A stretch of DNA of 64,000 nucleotides from Streptomyces spiramyceticus (lineage in GTDB: Bacteria > Actinomycetota > Actinomycetes > Streptomycetales > Streptomycetaceae), in assembly GCF_028807635.1 (NCBI RefSeq), contig NZ_JARBAX010000001.1, positions 1,067,001-1,131,000 on the forward strand. Reading direction: 5' to 3'. The position numbers and the translations under genes are program-made. Under the pieces are notes generated by a model. The model searched no databases. It was not told the origin of the DNA and saw only the letters and a list, made by a program, of their open reading frames with translations. Positions 18,869 through 27,956 of the stretch are shown here, in pieces. Numbering within the stretch: the stretch's first letter is position 1; every line of letters starts with the position of its first letter.

Positions 18869-19669
18869 TCAGCGGCGCTGCGAGGTTTCGCGGGCCGGCC
18901 GCGGGACGCCGGCTTCGGCGGGGCGCTGCCAGTCGGGGCGGCCCGCGACCAGCAGCGGGTCGAACATCACCACGACGCCGGCGAGCACCAGGAAGACCAC
19001 CGGGCCGACCAGCATCGGGGCGAGGAGCATGGTGGACGGCTGCCCGCCGGTAGGGCCCGTGGACCCGTGCAGGTGGACGCTGAGCGCCGCCATGCCCGTG
19101 TAGTGCATGCCGCTGACCGCGAGGCCCATGACCAGGCTGGCGCCCAGGCTCGGCAGGAAGCCGCGTATCGACACGGCAGCCCATAGTGCGGCAGTGGCCG
19201 CGACCACTGCGATCACCACGGAGAGTGCCACGGTGGGGGTGTCGTACAGAAGCTGCCCGCGCAGTCGCATTCCGGCCATGCCGAGGTAGTGCATGGAAGC
19301 GACGCCCAGGCCGGTGATCGTGCCGCCGGTGACCAGGGCCATCGGGGTGACCCCGTGGTATCCGACGATGAAGACGCCGATCCCGACCATCACGATGGCG
19401 ACGCCCAGGCTGGCGAACGTCAGGGTCGTGTCGTAGCTGACCGGGGTCTCTTCGACCGCGAAGCCCATCATCGCGATGAAGTGCATGGTCCAGATGCCCG
19501 AGCCTATGGCTGTCGCGCCGAGTGCGAGCCAGGCGGTCTTCCGGGTGCGCCCGCCCATGAGGGACCTCGCGGTGCAGCGGAGTCCGAGGGCGCCTCCGAG
19601 GCACGCCATGAGGTACGCCGCGACGGGGGTGACGAGCCCGTAACTGAATCCGTCCACAGTGCCCTGCAT
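18869..19669 (-). CDS. MHYT-domain integral membrane sensor protein
   Basis: 266-aa membrane protein with seven predicted helices. Three MHYT repeats are plain: TMHFIAMMGF, SMHYLGMAGM and GMHYTGMAAL. In this family the conserved Met, His and Tyr residues are proposed to bind copper and sense O2, CO or NO. There is no attached GGDEF or EAL output domain, so the output partner is unknown. ATG 19669 (MQGTVDGFSYG) was chosen; an in-frame extension to 19810 has poor coding character. It is divergent from the phosphodiesterase gene. Confidence 0.88.
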   Translation of the reverse strand: MQGTVDGFSYGLVTPVAAYLMACLGGALGLRCTARSLMGGRTRKTAWLALGATAIGSGIWTMHFIAMMGFAVEETPVSYDTTLTFASLGVAIVMVGIGVFIVGYHGVTPMALVTGGTITGLGVASMHYLGMAGMRLRGQLLYDTPTVALSVVIAVVAATAALWAAVSIRGFLPSLGASLVMGLAVSGMHYTGMAALSVHLHGSTGPTGGQPSTMLLAPMLVGPVVFLVLAGVVVMFDPLLVAGRPDWQRPAEAGVPRPARETSQRR

Positions 19670-19832
19670 GCGCTGTATGCCCTTCGACCTTGCCCGCTGG
19701 GTGTCCGAGCCCGACTGGTGGTACGGAAGCCCTGGTTCGGGGCGAGAGTAGGCCGAACCGGGTGATCCGCACACGCTTTCTCGGCAAATTATCGACTCGG
19801 AGACTGACACGTGACGCCACGCGGGCGGTTTC

Positions 19833-19854
19833 GTTCATTTCGTGGCCATCCTTC
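19833..19854 (+). promoter_or_regulatory. possible PHO box upstream of the glycerophosphodiesterase
   Basis: gttcatttcgt followed directly by ggccatccttc resembles two imperfect 11-nt PhoP direct-repeat units (G[T/G]TCAYYY...). Only the first unit matches well. Regulation by phosphate would suit the gene product, but the match is weak. Confidence 0.3.
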
Positions 19855-19923
19855 GCCTGTCGAAAGTTGGCCGATCACTGTCACTCTCGGAGCGTCTTTG
19901 ATCACTCAATGCGAGGAGTCCCT

Positions 19924-20814
19924 GTGTACGCACGCACCGTCTCGGCCACGGCCGCCGCGCTCCTGGGCGTCACCGCACTGCTGCTGCCCGGCTCCGCCAC
20001 CCAGGCCGCCGCTCCCGCGACACCGGCCTGGGCCAAAGACGGGCCCGCCGTCATCGCCCACCGAGGAGCCTCCGCGTACGCGCCGGAGAACACCCTGGCA
20101 GCGATCGACCTGGCCGCCCGGATGGGCTTCGCATGGGTGGAGAACGACGTCCAGCGGACCAAGGACGGCGAGCTGGTGGTCGTCCACGACGACAGCCTCG
20201 CGCGGACCACGAACGTCGAGCAGCTCTTCCCCGGCCGGTCACCGTGGAAGATCAAGGACTTCACCGCGGCGGAGATCGCCACACTCGACGCGGGCAGCTG
20301 GTTCGGATCCGATTTCGCAGGCGCGCGCGTGCCGACGCTGAAGCAGTACGTGAACAGGGTCGAGCGCAACCACCAGAAGCTCCTCCTGGAGATCAAGAAG
20401 CCCGAGCTCTACCCGGGCATCGAGAAGGACACCCTGCGCGTGCTCGGCCGGGAGGGCTGGCTGAACCGTCATCACGTCAAGCACAAGCTTGTCATCCAGA
20501 GCTTCGGCGCGGACAGCGTGAAGGCCGTCCACGTGCAGCGGCCCGACATCACGACCGGCTTCCTGGGGACGCCTGCTGTCGCGGACCTGCCGAAATACGC
20601 GGCGTTCACCGACCAGATCAACCCCACGCACACGTCCCTCACGGCCGACTACGTCGCCGCGGTTCACCAGCTGAAGGGCGCGCACGGCAAGCAGCTCAAG
20701 GTCAACACGTGGACCGTGAACACCACGGCTGCCGCGGTGCGCGTGAATGACTTCGGCGTCGACGGGATCATCACGAACAACCCCGATGTCGTACGGGACG
20801 CGGTCGGCCGGTAG
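19924..20814 (+). CDS. secreted glycerophosphodiester phosphodiesterase
   Basis: 296-aa exported GDPD-family enzyme that hydrolyses glycerophosphodiesters to glycerol-3-phosphate and an alcohol. A signal peptide (ATAAALLGVTALLLPGSATQ) precedes the catalytic TIM barrel. Metal and catalytic motifs are present: IAHRGASAYAPENT (His and Glu), ENDVQRTKDGELVVVHDD (Glu/Asp and second His), LLLEIKKPE and the terminal GVDGIITNNPD. I chose GTG 19924 because gaggag lies 5 bases upstream; ATG 19909 is the alternative. A PHO-box-like repeat lies about 70 bases upstream. Confidence 0.93.
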   Translation: MYARTVSATAAALLGVTALLLPGSATQAAAPATPAWAKDGPAVIAHRGASAYAPENTLAAIDLAARMGFAWVENDVQRTKDGELVVVHDDSLARTTNVEQLFPGRSPWKIKDFTAAEIATLDAGSWFGSDFAGARVPTLKQYVNRVERNHQKLLLEIKKPELYPGIEKDTLRVLGREGWLNRHHVKHKLVIQSFGADSVKAVHVQRPDITTGFLGTPAVADLPKYAAFTDQINPTHTSLTADYVAAVHQLKGAHGKQLKVNTWTVNTTAAAVRVNDFGVDGIITNNPDVVRDAVGR

Positions 20815-20858
20815 CCATCCGCGCCCGGCTGTCAGTGCCCGGTCGTACGGTGGTGCGC

Positions 20859-21413
20859 ATGGACAGCGATGGGCAGTTCGTGGACTGGGCCGTCATCGGC
20901 AGCGGCGGCGCCGGTATCGGGCCGCTGCTGCTCGCCGCCACCCGTGAGGGCCTGGTGAGCGTGGTCTTCCATGCCGGTCCAGCGGTACGGGAGAGGGCGC
21001 TGGAGCAACTGCGGGCGCGTCTCGGCGCCGAGGTGACCGAAGCGCCGGGATCCGTCCGGCTGGCCGAGCCCATACGGCGGTTGGCGGCGTACTTCGAGGG
21101 CGAGCTGCGCGACTTCGACCTGCCGCTGGACTGGTCGCTGACGTCCGGATTCAATCGGCAGGTGCTGCGCGAGCTGGCAACCGGCGTTCCGTACGGCACG
21201 GTCGTCGGGTATGGCGATCTGGCGGGGCGGGTGGGTCAGCCGGGGGCCGCCCAGGCGGTGGGTGCGGCGATGGGGTCGAACCCGCTGCCCGTGGTGGTGC
21301 CCTGCCACCGGGTGGTGGAGAGCGACGGCGGCCTCGGCGGATTCGGCGGCGGCCTGGAGACCAAGAGGGCGCTGCTGGCGCTCGAAGGGGTGCTGCCCCA
21401 GCCGCTGTTCTGA
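20859..21413 (+). CDS. ogt: methylated-DNA--[protein]-cysteine S-methyltransferase
   Basis: 184-aa suicide repair protein that transfers alkyl groups from O6-alkylguanine in DNA to its own cysteine. The active-site motif PVVVPCHRVV is intact (Cys about residue 148), preceded by the helix-turn-helix segment (GTVVGYGDLAGRVGQPGAAQ) and the asparagine hinge (GSNPLP). ATG 20859 was chosen over an in-frame upstream start. It lies 44 bases after the phosphodiesterase and may be cotranscribed. Confidence 0.93.
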   Translation: MDSDGQFVDWAVIGSGGAGIGPLLLAATREGLVSVVFHAGPAVRERALEQLRARLGAEVTEAPGSVRLAEPIRRLAAYFEGELRDFDLPLDWSLTSGFNRQVLRELATGVPYGTVVGYGDLAGRVGQPGAAQAVGAAMGSNPLPVVVPCHRVVESDGGLGGFGGGLETKRALLALEGVLPQPLF

Positions 21414-21497
21414 CTCCGCCGGGCTCTGCCAAGCTCCGCCGGGCATACCTGAGCTTTCTCAGTTTCGCCCGCCCGTAAGGACTGGCACACTGCGGCG

Positions 21498-22124
21498 GTG
21501 ACTACCACGCCTGCCGCGCCCCAGCCCGGATCCGACGCCTTTGTCGCCCGCCTGCCGATCGGCGAGAGCCTGCCGATACCCGACGACTCACTTGTGACCT
21601 GGGACATCTTCCCGCTTGAGGGCGAGATGCGGGTCAAGCCGCTCCAGGCACCCGTACTGCCCGAGCCGCCGCGCAACGGCGAGGACGGCCCCGAGGGCTG
21701 TGACGTGTGTGACGAGCCGCTGGAAGACGCGCTGTGGGCGGACGAGCACTGGCGGGTGGACGCGGCGACGGATCCCTCCGGGCTGCCCGCACTTGTGCAG
21801 CTCAAGCCACGCGGCCACTACGACCTGTCCGATCTGCCTCCCGAGCGGGCTGCGGAAATCGGGCCGATGCTGCAGCGCGTGGAGCGCGCGATCATGTCGC
21901 TGGGCGGCATCGCGCGCGTACACATCAACAAGTGGGGTGACGGCGGGGCCCACTTGCACTTCTGGCTGCTCGGCCGCCCGGCCGGAATGATGCAGCTGCG
22001 CGGCACCGTGCTCTCCATCTGGGACGACCTGCTCCCCCACGTCCCCGACGGGGAACGGCATCTGGCGAACCGGCGGATCGCCGCGGCGCTCGCCACCGAC
22101 GGCGGAAAGGCGTACGCACTGTGA
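21498..22124 (+). CDS. HIT-family protein
   Basis: 208-aa protein with a histidine-triad-like nucleotide hydrolase/transferase region near residue 150 (HINKWGDGGAHLHFWLLG). The pattern HxHxW replaces the classic HxHxH, so the third His is absent or shifted and catalysis is uncertain. An N-terminal CDVCDEPLED segment gives a CxxC pair. It starts at GTG 21498. Its stop overlaps the start of the MFS gene by 4 bases (GTGA), so the two are translationally coupled. Confidence 0.78.
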   Translation: MTTTPAAPQPGSDAFVARLPIGESLPIPDDSLVTWDIFPLEGEMRVKPLQAPVLPEPPRNGEDGPEGCDVCDEPLEDALWADEHWRVDAATDPSGLPALVQLKPRGHYDLSDLPPERAAEIGPMLQRVERAIMSLGGIARVHINKWGDGGAHLHFWLLGRPAGMMQLRGTVLSIWDDLLPHVPDGERHLANRRIAAALATDGGKAYAL

Positions 22125-23482
22125 CCACGACCGGCAAGGCAACGGGCAAGGCAACCGGCAAGGCAAGCAGCAAGGCAAGACCGGCAGCGGCCCCGCCCGG
22201 TCCGGAAGCGCAGCGGACACTCCAGCGGCGTACGTCGGCCGTGCTCGTCGTGAGTCAGATCCTGGGCGGCCTCGGCGTCCCCATCGGCATCGCCCTCGCC
22301 CCCGTACTGGCGACCGAGGTGAGCGGCACCGAGGCACTGTCGGGGCTGGCCCCGACCGCGTCCGTCGCTGGTACGGCCCTGCTGTCGATCCCGCTGGCGG
22401 CCCTGATGACCTCGCGCGGCCGCCGCCCGGGGCTTGTCCTGGCCTATCTGATCGGGGCACTGGGCGCGGGACTTGTGGTTCTTGCCGCCGTCATCGAGAA
22501 CTTCCCGCTGTTGCTGCTCGGCATGGCGGGGTTCGGTGCGGCGTCCTCGGCCAACCTCCAGGCCCGTTTCGCCGCCGCCGATCTGGCCGAGCCGGACCGG
22601 CGGGCCCGCGCGATCTCGACGGTCGTGTGGGCCACGACGATCGGCGCGGTCCTCGGCCCCAACATCGCGGCCCCCGCGGGCCGCGGCTTCGCCGGGACCT
22701 CCATACCCGTGATGGCGGGCCCGTTCGTGTGGGCCGCCGGAATCTTCCTCGTCACCGGACTCGTGGTCGCCGTCCTGTTGCGCCCCGACCCGCTCCTCAC
22801 CGCCCGAGCCCTGGCTCCGCAGGAATCACAGTCGGCACAGAGCCGCTCCCTGCGCGCCGGCATCGAGGCGGTCGCCGCCTCGTCACGGGCCAGACTCGCC
22901 CTTGTGACGGTGGCCGTCAGCCACACCGTGATGGTCTCGATCATGGTGATGACCCCGGTCGACCTGGGCCACCACGGCGCCGATCTCGAACTGGTCGGCC
23001 TGGTCATCAGCGGTCACATCGCCGGCATGTACGCGTTCTCGCCGGTCATGGGCTGGTTGTCCGACCGCGTCGGCCGCCTTGCGGTCATCGGCCTCGCGGC
23101 CGGCCTGCTGTGCTTCGCGGCCCTGCTGGCCGGCACGGCGGGCCCGAGCCATACCCAGACCGCCGCCGGCCTCTTCGTCCTCGGACTCGGCTGGTCCGCG
23201 GGCCTCGTCTCGGGCTCGGCTCTGCTCACCGACTCGGTGCCGCAGCCCGCCCGTGCCGCCGTCCAGGGTCTGTCGGACCTGACCATGAACACCGCGGCGG
23301 GCATCGGCGGTGCGGCAGCCGGTCTGATCGTCTCGCAGGCGAGCTACGGCTGGCTCAACGCGATCGGCGCCTGCCTGCTGCTGCCGATGGCCGCGCTCGC
23401 CCTGCTCGCCACCCGCCGCCCTGCGGAGTCTGCCGAGTCTGCCGAGTCTGCCGAGTCTGCCGAGTCTGCCGCTAAAGGCTGA
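22121..23482 (+). CDS. MFS transporter
   Basis: 453-aa major facilitator superfamily permease with about 12 membrane helices, including the intracellular loop SDRVGRLAVIGL between helices of the second half. Substrate unknown; drug efflux is the commonest function of such Streptomyces MFS proteins. The N-terminus is a Lys/Thr/Gly/Ala repeat tail (TTGKATGKATGKASSK). The C-terminus is encoded by five perfect copies of a 9-bp unit, giving an (ESA)n tail. The gene overlaps the HIT gene by 4 bases and the end of the convergent cupin gene by 11 bases. Confidence 0.87.
   Translation: MTTTGKATGKATGKASSKARPAAAPPGPEAQRTLQRRTSAVLVVSQILGGLGVPIGIALAPVLATEVSGTEALSGLAPTASVAGTALLSIPLAALMTSRGRRPGLVLAYLIGALGAGLVVLAAVIENFPLLLLGMAGFGAASSANLQARFAAADLAEPDRRARAISTVVWATTIGAVLGPNIAAPAGRGFAGTSIPVMAGPFVWAAGIFLVTGLVVAVLLRPDPLLTARALAPQESQSAQSRSLRAGIEAVAASSRARLALVTVAVSHTVMVSIMVMTPVDLGHHGADLELVGLVISGHIAGMYAFSPVMGWLSDRVGRLAVIGLAAGLLCFAALLAGTAGPSHTQTAAGLFVLGLGWSAGLVSGSALLTDSVPQPARAAVQGLSDLTMNTAAGIGGAAAGLIVSQASYGWLNAIGACLLLPMAALALLATRRPAESAESAESAESAESAAKG
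23426..23470 (+). repeat. 9-bp tandem repeat (gagtctgcc x5) in MFS C-terminus
   Basis: Five perfect copies of gagtctgcc encode ESA repeats at the cytoplasmic tail of the transporter. The unit is a multiple of three, so copy change alters tail length without changing frame. Confidence 0.9.
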
Positions 23483-23834
23483 TGTGGTAGGCCTTGCGCA
23501 GCGTCTCGTGAACGGTCCAGGTCGTACGGTCCCCCTCGCGCAGCACACACGCGTCACCGGGCCCGATCTCCAGGATGTCGCCGCCGTCCACCTCGACGGT
23601 GGCGCGTCCGCTGACCACCACGAAGAGCTCGTTGGCCTCGGTGTCGGTGACCACGCCGGGCGTGATCTGCCAGATTCCGCGCAGCTGCTTGCCGTCGGGC
23701 GACTCCCACAGCACCTTGCCCGTCACCACCGGTTCGCCGGAGACGATCTGCTCCGGATCGAGCGGCTCCGGCTCCAGGTCGGCGTCCGGAATACGTACGG
23801 CAAAGGAGGCGGGGGCTTGATCAGTTGTCGTCAT
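23472..23834 (-). CDS. cupin-domain protein
   Basis: 120-aa single-domain cupin of the small cupin_3/DUF861 type, with the second-half pattern GDGEILEI-like GGDILEIGPGDACVL and an ELFVVVSGRATVEV strand pair. The metal-binding His set is incomplete, so catalysis is doubtful and a ligand-binding role is possible. It converges on the MFS gene, overlapping its last 11 bases. ATG 23834 starts it; no operon partner is evident. Confidence 0.8.
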   Translation of the reverse strand: MTTTDQAPASFAVRIPDADLEPEPLDPEQIVSGEPVVTGKVLWESPDGKQLRGIWQITPGVVTDTEANELFVVVSGRATVEVDGGDILEIGPGDACVLREGDRTTWTVHETLRKAYHISL

Positions 23835-23973
23835 GGCGCGTCACCCTAGCCGGGAGCCCGGCGGCCGCGCGTACCGCCCGTCGCCTGGGAGAAAGCCCGT
23901 TGTCAGTGGTGGCCTCTACTTTGGGATCAGTGGAGATCGGCCACCTCGGCCGGTCCTTGGGGAGGGGTGTGCC

Positions 23974-25413
23974 ATGTCGCGAGAGACCACGTATCTGGAG
24001 CTGTCCCAGGAGGACGGCGGCGCGCACAAGTTCTACGAGGTGACCGTCGACGGTACGACAGTTGCCGTGCGGTACGGGCGGATCGGCGCGGACGGACAGC
24101 GGCAGACATCGACCTTCCCCAGCATCGAGAAGGCGAAGGCCGCGGCCGCGAAGAAGGTCGGCGAGAAGGTCCGCAAGGGGTACGCGACGGCGGTGCAGGG
24201 CCAGCGCGCGGCCCGCTCGGTGACACGGCGTCAGGTGACGTCGGCTCCGTCGACGGCACGCGCGACGGCTCCGGTGCTCTGGCGTTTCCGTACGGGCGCG
24301 ACAGCTCTGGGCATCCATATCGAGGAGGACCGCTGCTGGGTGGGCAATCAGCGCGGAGATGTCTACACGCTGGGTCACGACGGTGAGGTGCTGGCCAGGT
24401 ATCAGCTGCCGGACGGCGTGAAGTGCCTGGTCGCGGACGACTTCTGGATCTACGCGGGCTGTGACGACGGCCGGGTGTACGACCTGTCGTCCAAGCTGCC
24501 GTTCGCCGCGTACGAGATCGCGGAGGACGTCGACATCTTCTGGCTGGACATTCACGAGGGTGTGCTGAATGTCGCGGACCGCAGTGGCGGGCTGACGGTG
24601 ATCGACCACGAGGACGAGTTCCAGTGGTCGCGCCGCTCGACCGGTGGCAGTGCCTGGATGGTGCGGGCGGACGAGGACGCGGTCTACCACGGTCACACGC
24701 GTGGTGTGACGGCCTACGCGACCGACGGCAGCGGGGAGTTGTGGCACACCGCCACGACGGGGAACGTCCTGTTCGGCTGGCAGGAGGACACCGCCGTGTA
24801 CGCGGGCACCGGCAGGCGCGTCGTCGAGCGGCTGAACAAGAGGTCCGGCCGTATCGAGGCGACGTACCGGTGCGACGCCTCGGTGTACTCCTGCGCCACC
24901 TCCCCCGGAGGCCGCTACGTGTTCGCGGGCGACTCGTCCTCGTCGGTGTACTGCTTCGACGCGGACGGCACCCGGCTGTGGAAGCTCGGCACGGGCGGCG
25001 GCTCGGCCCTGTCCATGCAGTACCGCGGCGAGAAGCTGTACATCGTCACCACCGACGGCTCACTGGCCTGCATAGACGCGAGCGAGACGGCGATCTCGGC
25101 GGCCCAGTCCGGCTCGGTGCCGGTCGCCCTGGACATCAAGCAGGCCGCTGCGCTGCCCACTTATGTGCCGACGGCAACGGTCGCCACGGTCAGCGCCGTG
25201 CCTGCCCCTGGGGCTGGTGTGGTCGTCGAGTGCATCCAGGAGGCGGGCGGCCGACTGCGAGTCCATGTGGTGTCGGAAGGCTACGAGCCGTCCTGGAACG
25301 TCCAGTTCCCGCGTGCCATCCGGCAGGCGGGCGCCCGCTATGTCGTGGACGCTCTGCACACATCGCAAGGTGGCTTCTACCGGGTGCGTGGCGAGATAAA
25401 GCGCCTGGTCTAG
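23974..25413 (+). CDS. WGR-domain protein with beta-propeller
   Basis: 479-aa cytoplasmic protein. Residues about 1-85 form a WGR domain (YLELSQEDGGAHKFYEVTV, then VAVRYGRIGADGQ with the Gly-Arg signature), known from PARPs as a nucleic-acid-binding domain. A basic linker follows, then about seven blade-like repeats of PQQ/WD type (GDVYTLGHDGEVL, GRVYDLSSKLPF, SSVYCFDADGTRLWKL, GSLACIDASE) as a propeller. ATG 23974 has ggggaggg upstream. A WGR-propeller protein without catalytic domain suggests a scaffold or nucleic-acid reader; the function is not known to me. Confidence 0.83.
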   Translation: MSRETTYLELSQEDGGAHKFYEVTVDGTTVAVRYGRIGADGQRQTSTFPSIEKAKAAAAKKVGEKVRKGYATAVQGQRAARSVTRRQVTSAPSTARATAPVLWRFRTGATALGIHIEEDRCWVGNQRGDVYTLGHDGEVLARYQLPDGVKCLVADDFWIYAGCDDGRVYDLSSKLPFAAYEIAEDVDIFWLDIHEGVLNVADRSGGLTVIDHEDEFQWSRRSTGGSAWMVRADEDAVYHGHTRGVTAYATDGSGELWHTATTGNVLFGWQEDTAVYAGTGRRVVERLNKRSGRIEATYRCDASVYSCATSPGGRYVFAGDSSSSVYCFDADGTRLWKLGTGGGSALSMQYRGEKLYIVTTDGSLACIDASETAISAAQSGSVPVALDIKQAAALPTYVPTATVATVSAVPAPGAGVVVECIQEAGGRLRVHVVSEGYEPSWNVQFPRAIRQAGARYVVDALHTSQGGFYRVRGEIKRLV

Positions 25414-25440
25414 CTCACGCGTCCGGCTCAGTCGTCCGGC

Positions 25441-25866
25441 TCATTCCTCATAGTGGCGGGCCTCGATGATGTTCCCGTCGGGATCGCGGAAGTAGAAGGA
25501 GCGGGGAGCGGCTCCGCGGGCTCCGAAGAGGTTGTGGGAGTACGGGCTGACAGGGACTCCCCGGTCCTCCAGGCGGCTGCGCAGGGCGTCGAAGGCCGGC
25601 TTGTCCATGGCGAGGCAGACATGGTTGACCGGGTGTCCGGCGCTTCCTTCGGCGCCGGGGACGGCGTTCATGGACCCGGCCATGGTGAGCGGAGCGAGGT
25701 CGAGCAGGGAGCCGGCGGAGATCCGCACGGACGGGAAGGACACTTTGCCCTCCGCGAACTCTGCCGAACGCACGCCGGTCAGGCCGACGGCCTGCTCGTA
25801 GAACTCCACCGAGGCGAGGGGGTCGCTCACCCACAGCACAACGTGATCGAGATGTGTTTCCGTCAT
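25441..25866 (-). CDS. VOC-family (glyoxalase/dioxygenase-fold) protein
   Basis: 141-aa vicinal-oxygen-chelate fold protein with two babb halves. Likely metal ligands are the His in THLDHVVLWV, His in HPVNHVCLAM and Glu in DGNIIEARHYEE. Such single-domain proteins include glyoxalases, extradiol dioxygenases and fosfomycin- or bleomycin-type resistance enzymes; the reaction here is unknown. ATG 25866 (MTETHLDHVV) was chosen. It is divergent from psuG with an 89-bp gap. Confidence 0.87.
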   Translation of the reverse strand: MTETHLDHVVLWVSDPLASVEFYEQAVGLTGVRSAEFAEGKVSFPSVRISAGSLLDLAPLTMAGSMNAVPGAEGSAGHPVNHVCLAMDKPAFDALRSRLEDRGVPVSPYSHNLFGARGAAPRSFYFRDPDGNIIEARHYEE

Positions 25867-25955
25867 CCGAACAGGCTGAGGTGCGAGGGCGGACGGAGAC
25901 AAGGGACGCGCCGGTGCACGTTTGCGGACCCGTCCGATGCGCCAGGAATTTGGGC

Positions 25956-26873
25956 ATGCCTGACACCACGCTGCTGCTGTCCGAGGAGGTGCGGGACGCG
26001 CTGGAGCGGCGTAGTCCCGTTGTCGCCCTGGAGTCGACGATCATCGCGCACGGTCTGCCGCGCCCGCGCAACCTGCGCGTCGCGGAGGAGCTTGAGGAGG
26101 TGGTACGCACGGGCGGGGCCGTTCCCGCCACCGTCGCGGTCCTGGACGGCAGAGCCCATATCGGCCTGGACAAGGCGCAGTTGGAGAGGGTCGCGAACGA
26201 CGACACGGTGCGCAAGCTGGGGCACCGCGATCTCGCACCGGCCCTGGCGGCGGGCGCGAGCGGCGCCACGACCGTGTCGGCGACGGCGTTCCTGGCCGCC
26301 CGTGCCGGCCTGCGCGTCTTCGCCACGGGTGGGCTCGGCGGCGTACACCGGGAATGGACACAGACGCAGGACGAATCGGCAGACCTGGGGCTGCTCGCGC
26401 GGACCCGGATCACGGTGGTGTGTGCGGGGGTCAAGTCGATCCTGGACGTACCGGCGACGTTGCAGCGGCTGGAGACCCTCGGTGTCGGCATCCTCGGGTA
26501 CGGCACGGAGTATTTCCCCGGTTTCTATCTGAGCAGCTCGGGCGAACCGGTCGACTGGACGGTGCGTACGCCCGGCGAAGTGGCGGCGGTGATGCGTGCG
26601 CAGGACGCGCTCGGCGGTCCGGAAGCGGCGCTGATCGTCGCCAATCCCGTACCGGAGTCCGAGCAGCTCGACCCGGCGCTGCACGACCGGGTGCTGGCGG
26701 AGGCACTGGAGGAGTGCGGGAAGCGCGGCATCGTGGGACAGGCCGTGACGCCGTTCCTGTTGGACTACTTGGCGCGGGGCACCGAGGGAGCGTCCTTGGA
26801 GGCCAACTTGGCGGCGGTGCGGGGGAACGTACGACTGGCGGCGCCGATCGCGGCCGCGTGGGCGGAGGTGTGA
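25956..26873 (+). CDS. psuG: pseudouridine-5'-phosphate glycosidase
   Basis: 305-aa PsuG, which reversibly splits pseudouridine 5'-phosphate into uracil and ribose 5-phosphate by breaking a C-glycosidic bond. Family motifs are strong: ALESTIIAHGLPRPRN near the N-terminus, GATTVSATAFLAARAG, the metal/phosphate region FATGGLGGVHR and GYGTEYFPGFY. ATG 25956 (MPDTTLLLSEEV) was chosen over an in-frame upstream start. The stop overlaps the GTG of the next kinase gene (GTGA), matching the psuG-psuK arrangement. Confidence 0.95.
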   Translation: MPDTTLLLSEEVRDALERRSPVVALESTIIAHGLPRPRNLRVAEELEEVVRTGGAVPATVAVLDGRAHIGLDKAQLERVANDDTVRKLGHRDLAPALAAGASGATTVSATAFLAARAGLRVFATGGLGGVHREWTQTQDESADLGLLARTRITVVCAGVKSILDVPATLQRLETLGVGILGYGTEYFPGFYLSSSGEPVDWTVRTPGEVAAVMRAQDALGGPEAALIVANPVPESEQLDPALHDRVLAEALEECGKRGIVGQAVTPFLLDYLARGTEGASLEANLAAVRGNVRLAAPIAAAWAEV

Positions 26874-27817
26874 GTGCGGGGGTCAGTAGGGACGTAAGCA
26901 CGAATGGAGGTGGGACTGGGGGTGCGCGTGAGGCGCTGCTGGTGGTCGGTGATGTGGTCACCGATGTCGTGGCCCGGCATCGCGCACCGCTCGCGCCGGG
27001 GACCGACACGGCGGCGGACGTCAGGACGCTGCCGGGCGGGGCGGGAGCCAATGTGGCGTGCTGGGCGGCGTACGAGGGGCTGGCAGACGTACGCATCCTG
27101 GCGCGGGTCGGCACGGACTCGGGCGACTGGCACGAGGAGCAGCTCCGGCGTGCCCGCGTGCACGCTCAGGTCGTACGCGACGACGAGGTGCCGACCACCA
27201 CCGTCATCTCGCTGGTCGACGCCGCCGCCGAGCGCACGTTCCTCACCGGCAGCGGCGCCGCACTGTGCCTCTCGCCGGGGGACTGGTCTCCGTCGCTGCT
27301 GGACGGCGTCGCTCATCTCCACCTGTCGGGGTATCTCTTCTTCGCCGATACGAGCCGGGAGACGGCCCTGATCGCGCTGCGGGCGGCCCGGGAACGGTCG
27401 GTGACCGTGAGCGTGGATCCGGCGTCCGCGGGGTTCATCGCCGGGATGGGCGTGGGGCGTTTCCTGGAGGTGTTGGCGGGGGTGGACGTATTGCTGCCCA
27501 ACGCCGATGAGGCCCGGCTGTTGACCGGGCTGCCCGAAACGGCTGACGCAGCGGCCAAGTTGAGCCGCCAGTTTCCGCTCGTCGCAGCGACTTTGGGCGC
27601 CGGTGGAGCGCTGGTCGCCGCGTCGGGCAGCCTGCGGGCCCGGGTTCCGCCCGCCTCGGCGAGGGCGGTGGACTCGACGGGGGCGGGGGACGCGTTCACG
27701 GGCGCCTTCCTCGCGGCACGTCTCGCCGGAGCTGACGTAGCGCAGGCTGCGGCGGCGGGGTGCCGGGCGGGGGCGCATGCGGTGACGGTGATGGGCGGGA
27801 GGCCACCGTTCCGGTGA
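26870..27817 (+). CDS. psuK: PfkB-family kinase, probable pseudouridine kinase
   Basis: 315-aa ribokinase-family kinase. The N-terminal GDVVTDVVARH and GGAGANVACWAAYEG motifs and the C-terminal STGAGDAFTGAFLAARL (catalytic Asp) are intact. The start is GTG 26870, overlapping the psuG stop by 4 bases. The coupling with psuG makes pseudouridine the likely substrate (pseudouridine to its 5'-phosphate); sequence alone would only say sugar/nucleoside kinase. A strong hairpin follows the stop before the convergent uridine-kinase-like gene. Confidence 0.87.
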   Translation: MSAGVSRDVSTNGGGTGGAREALLVVGDVVTDVVARHRAPLAPGTDTAADVRTLPGGAGANVACWAAYEGLADVRILARVGTDSGDWHEEQLRRARVHAQVVRDDEVPTTTVISLVDAAAERTFLTGSGAALCLSPGDWSPSLLDGVAHLHLSGYLFFADTSRETALIALRAARERSVTVSVDPASAGFIAGMGVGRFLEVLAGVDVLLPNADEARLLTGLPETADAAAKLSRQFPLVAATLGAGGALVAASGSLRARVPPASARAVDSTGAGDAFTGAFLAARLAGADVAQAAAAGCRAGAHAVTVMGGRPPFR

Positions 27818-27819
27818 CG

Positions 27820-27935
27820 GCCGGCCCCGGCTCCGCCTCCGGTACCGCGGGGAGCCGGAGGCCCTTCGCCCTTCTGGGGGTCCCCCACGCCCGCAGGGCG
27901 TAGGGGGAGTGTCCTCGAACGCGGGACGCGCTGGA
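27820..27935. repeat. dispersed GC-rich intergenic repeat, copy B (inverted)
   Basis: Read on the minus strand this block contains gcgttcgaggacactccccc and gggggacccccagaagggcg, matching copies at 6328-6490 and 61985-62160. Several nested inverted repeats are present, for example ccggctcc (27827-27834) with ggagccgg (27851-27858). Confidence 0.65.
27881..27907. terminator. hairpin terminator between psuK and uridine-kinase-like gene
   Basis: acgccc (27887-27892) pairs with gggcgt (27896-27901) around a 3-nt loop, flanked by ccccc (27882-27886) facing ggggg (27903-27907) with one mismatch. It serves both convergent genes. Confidence 0.75.
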
Positions 27936-27956
27936 AGATCTGGAAGATCCACCCCC

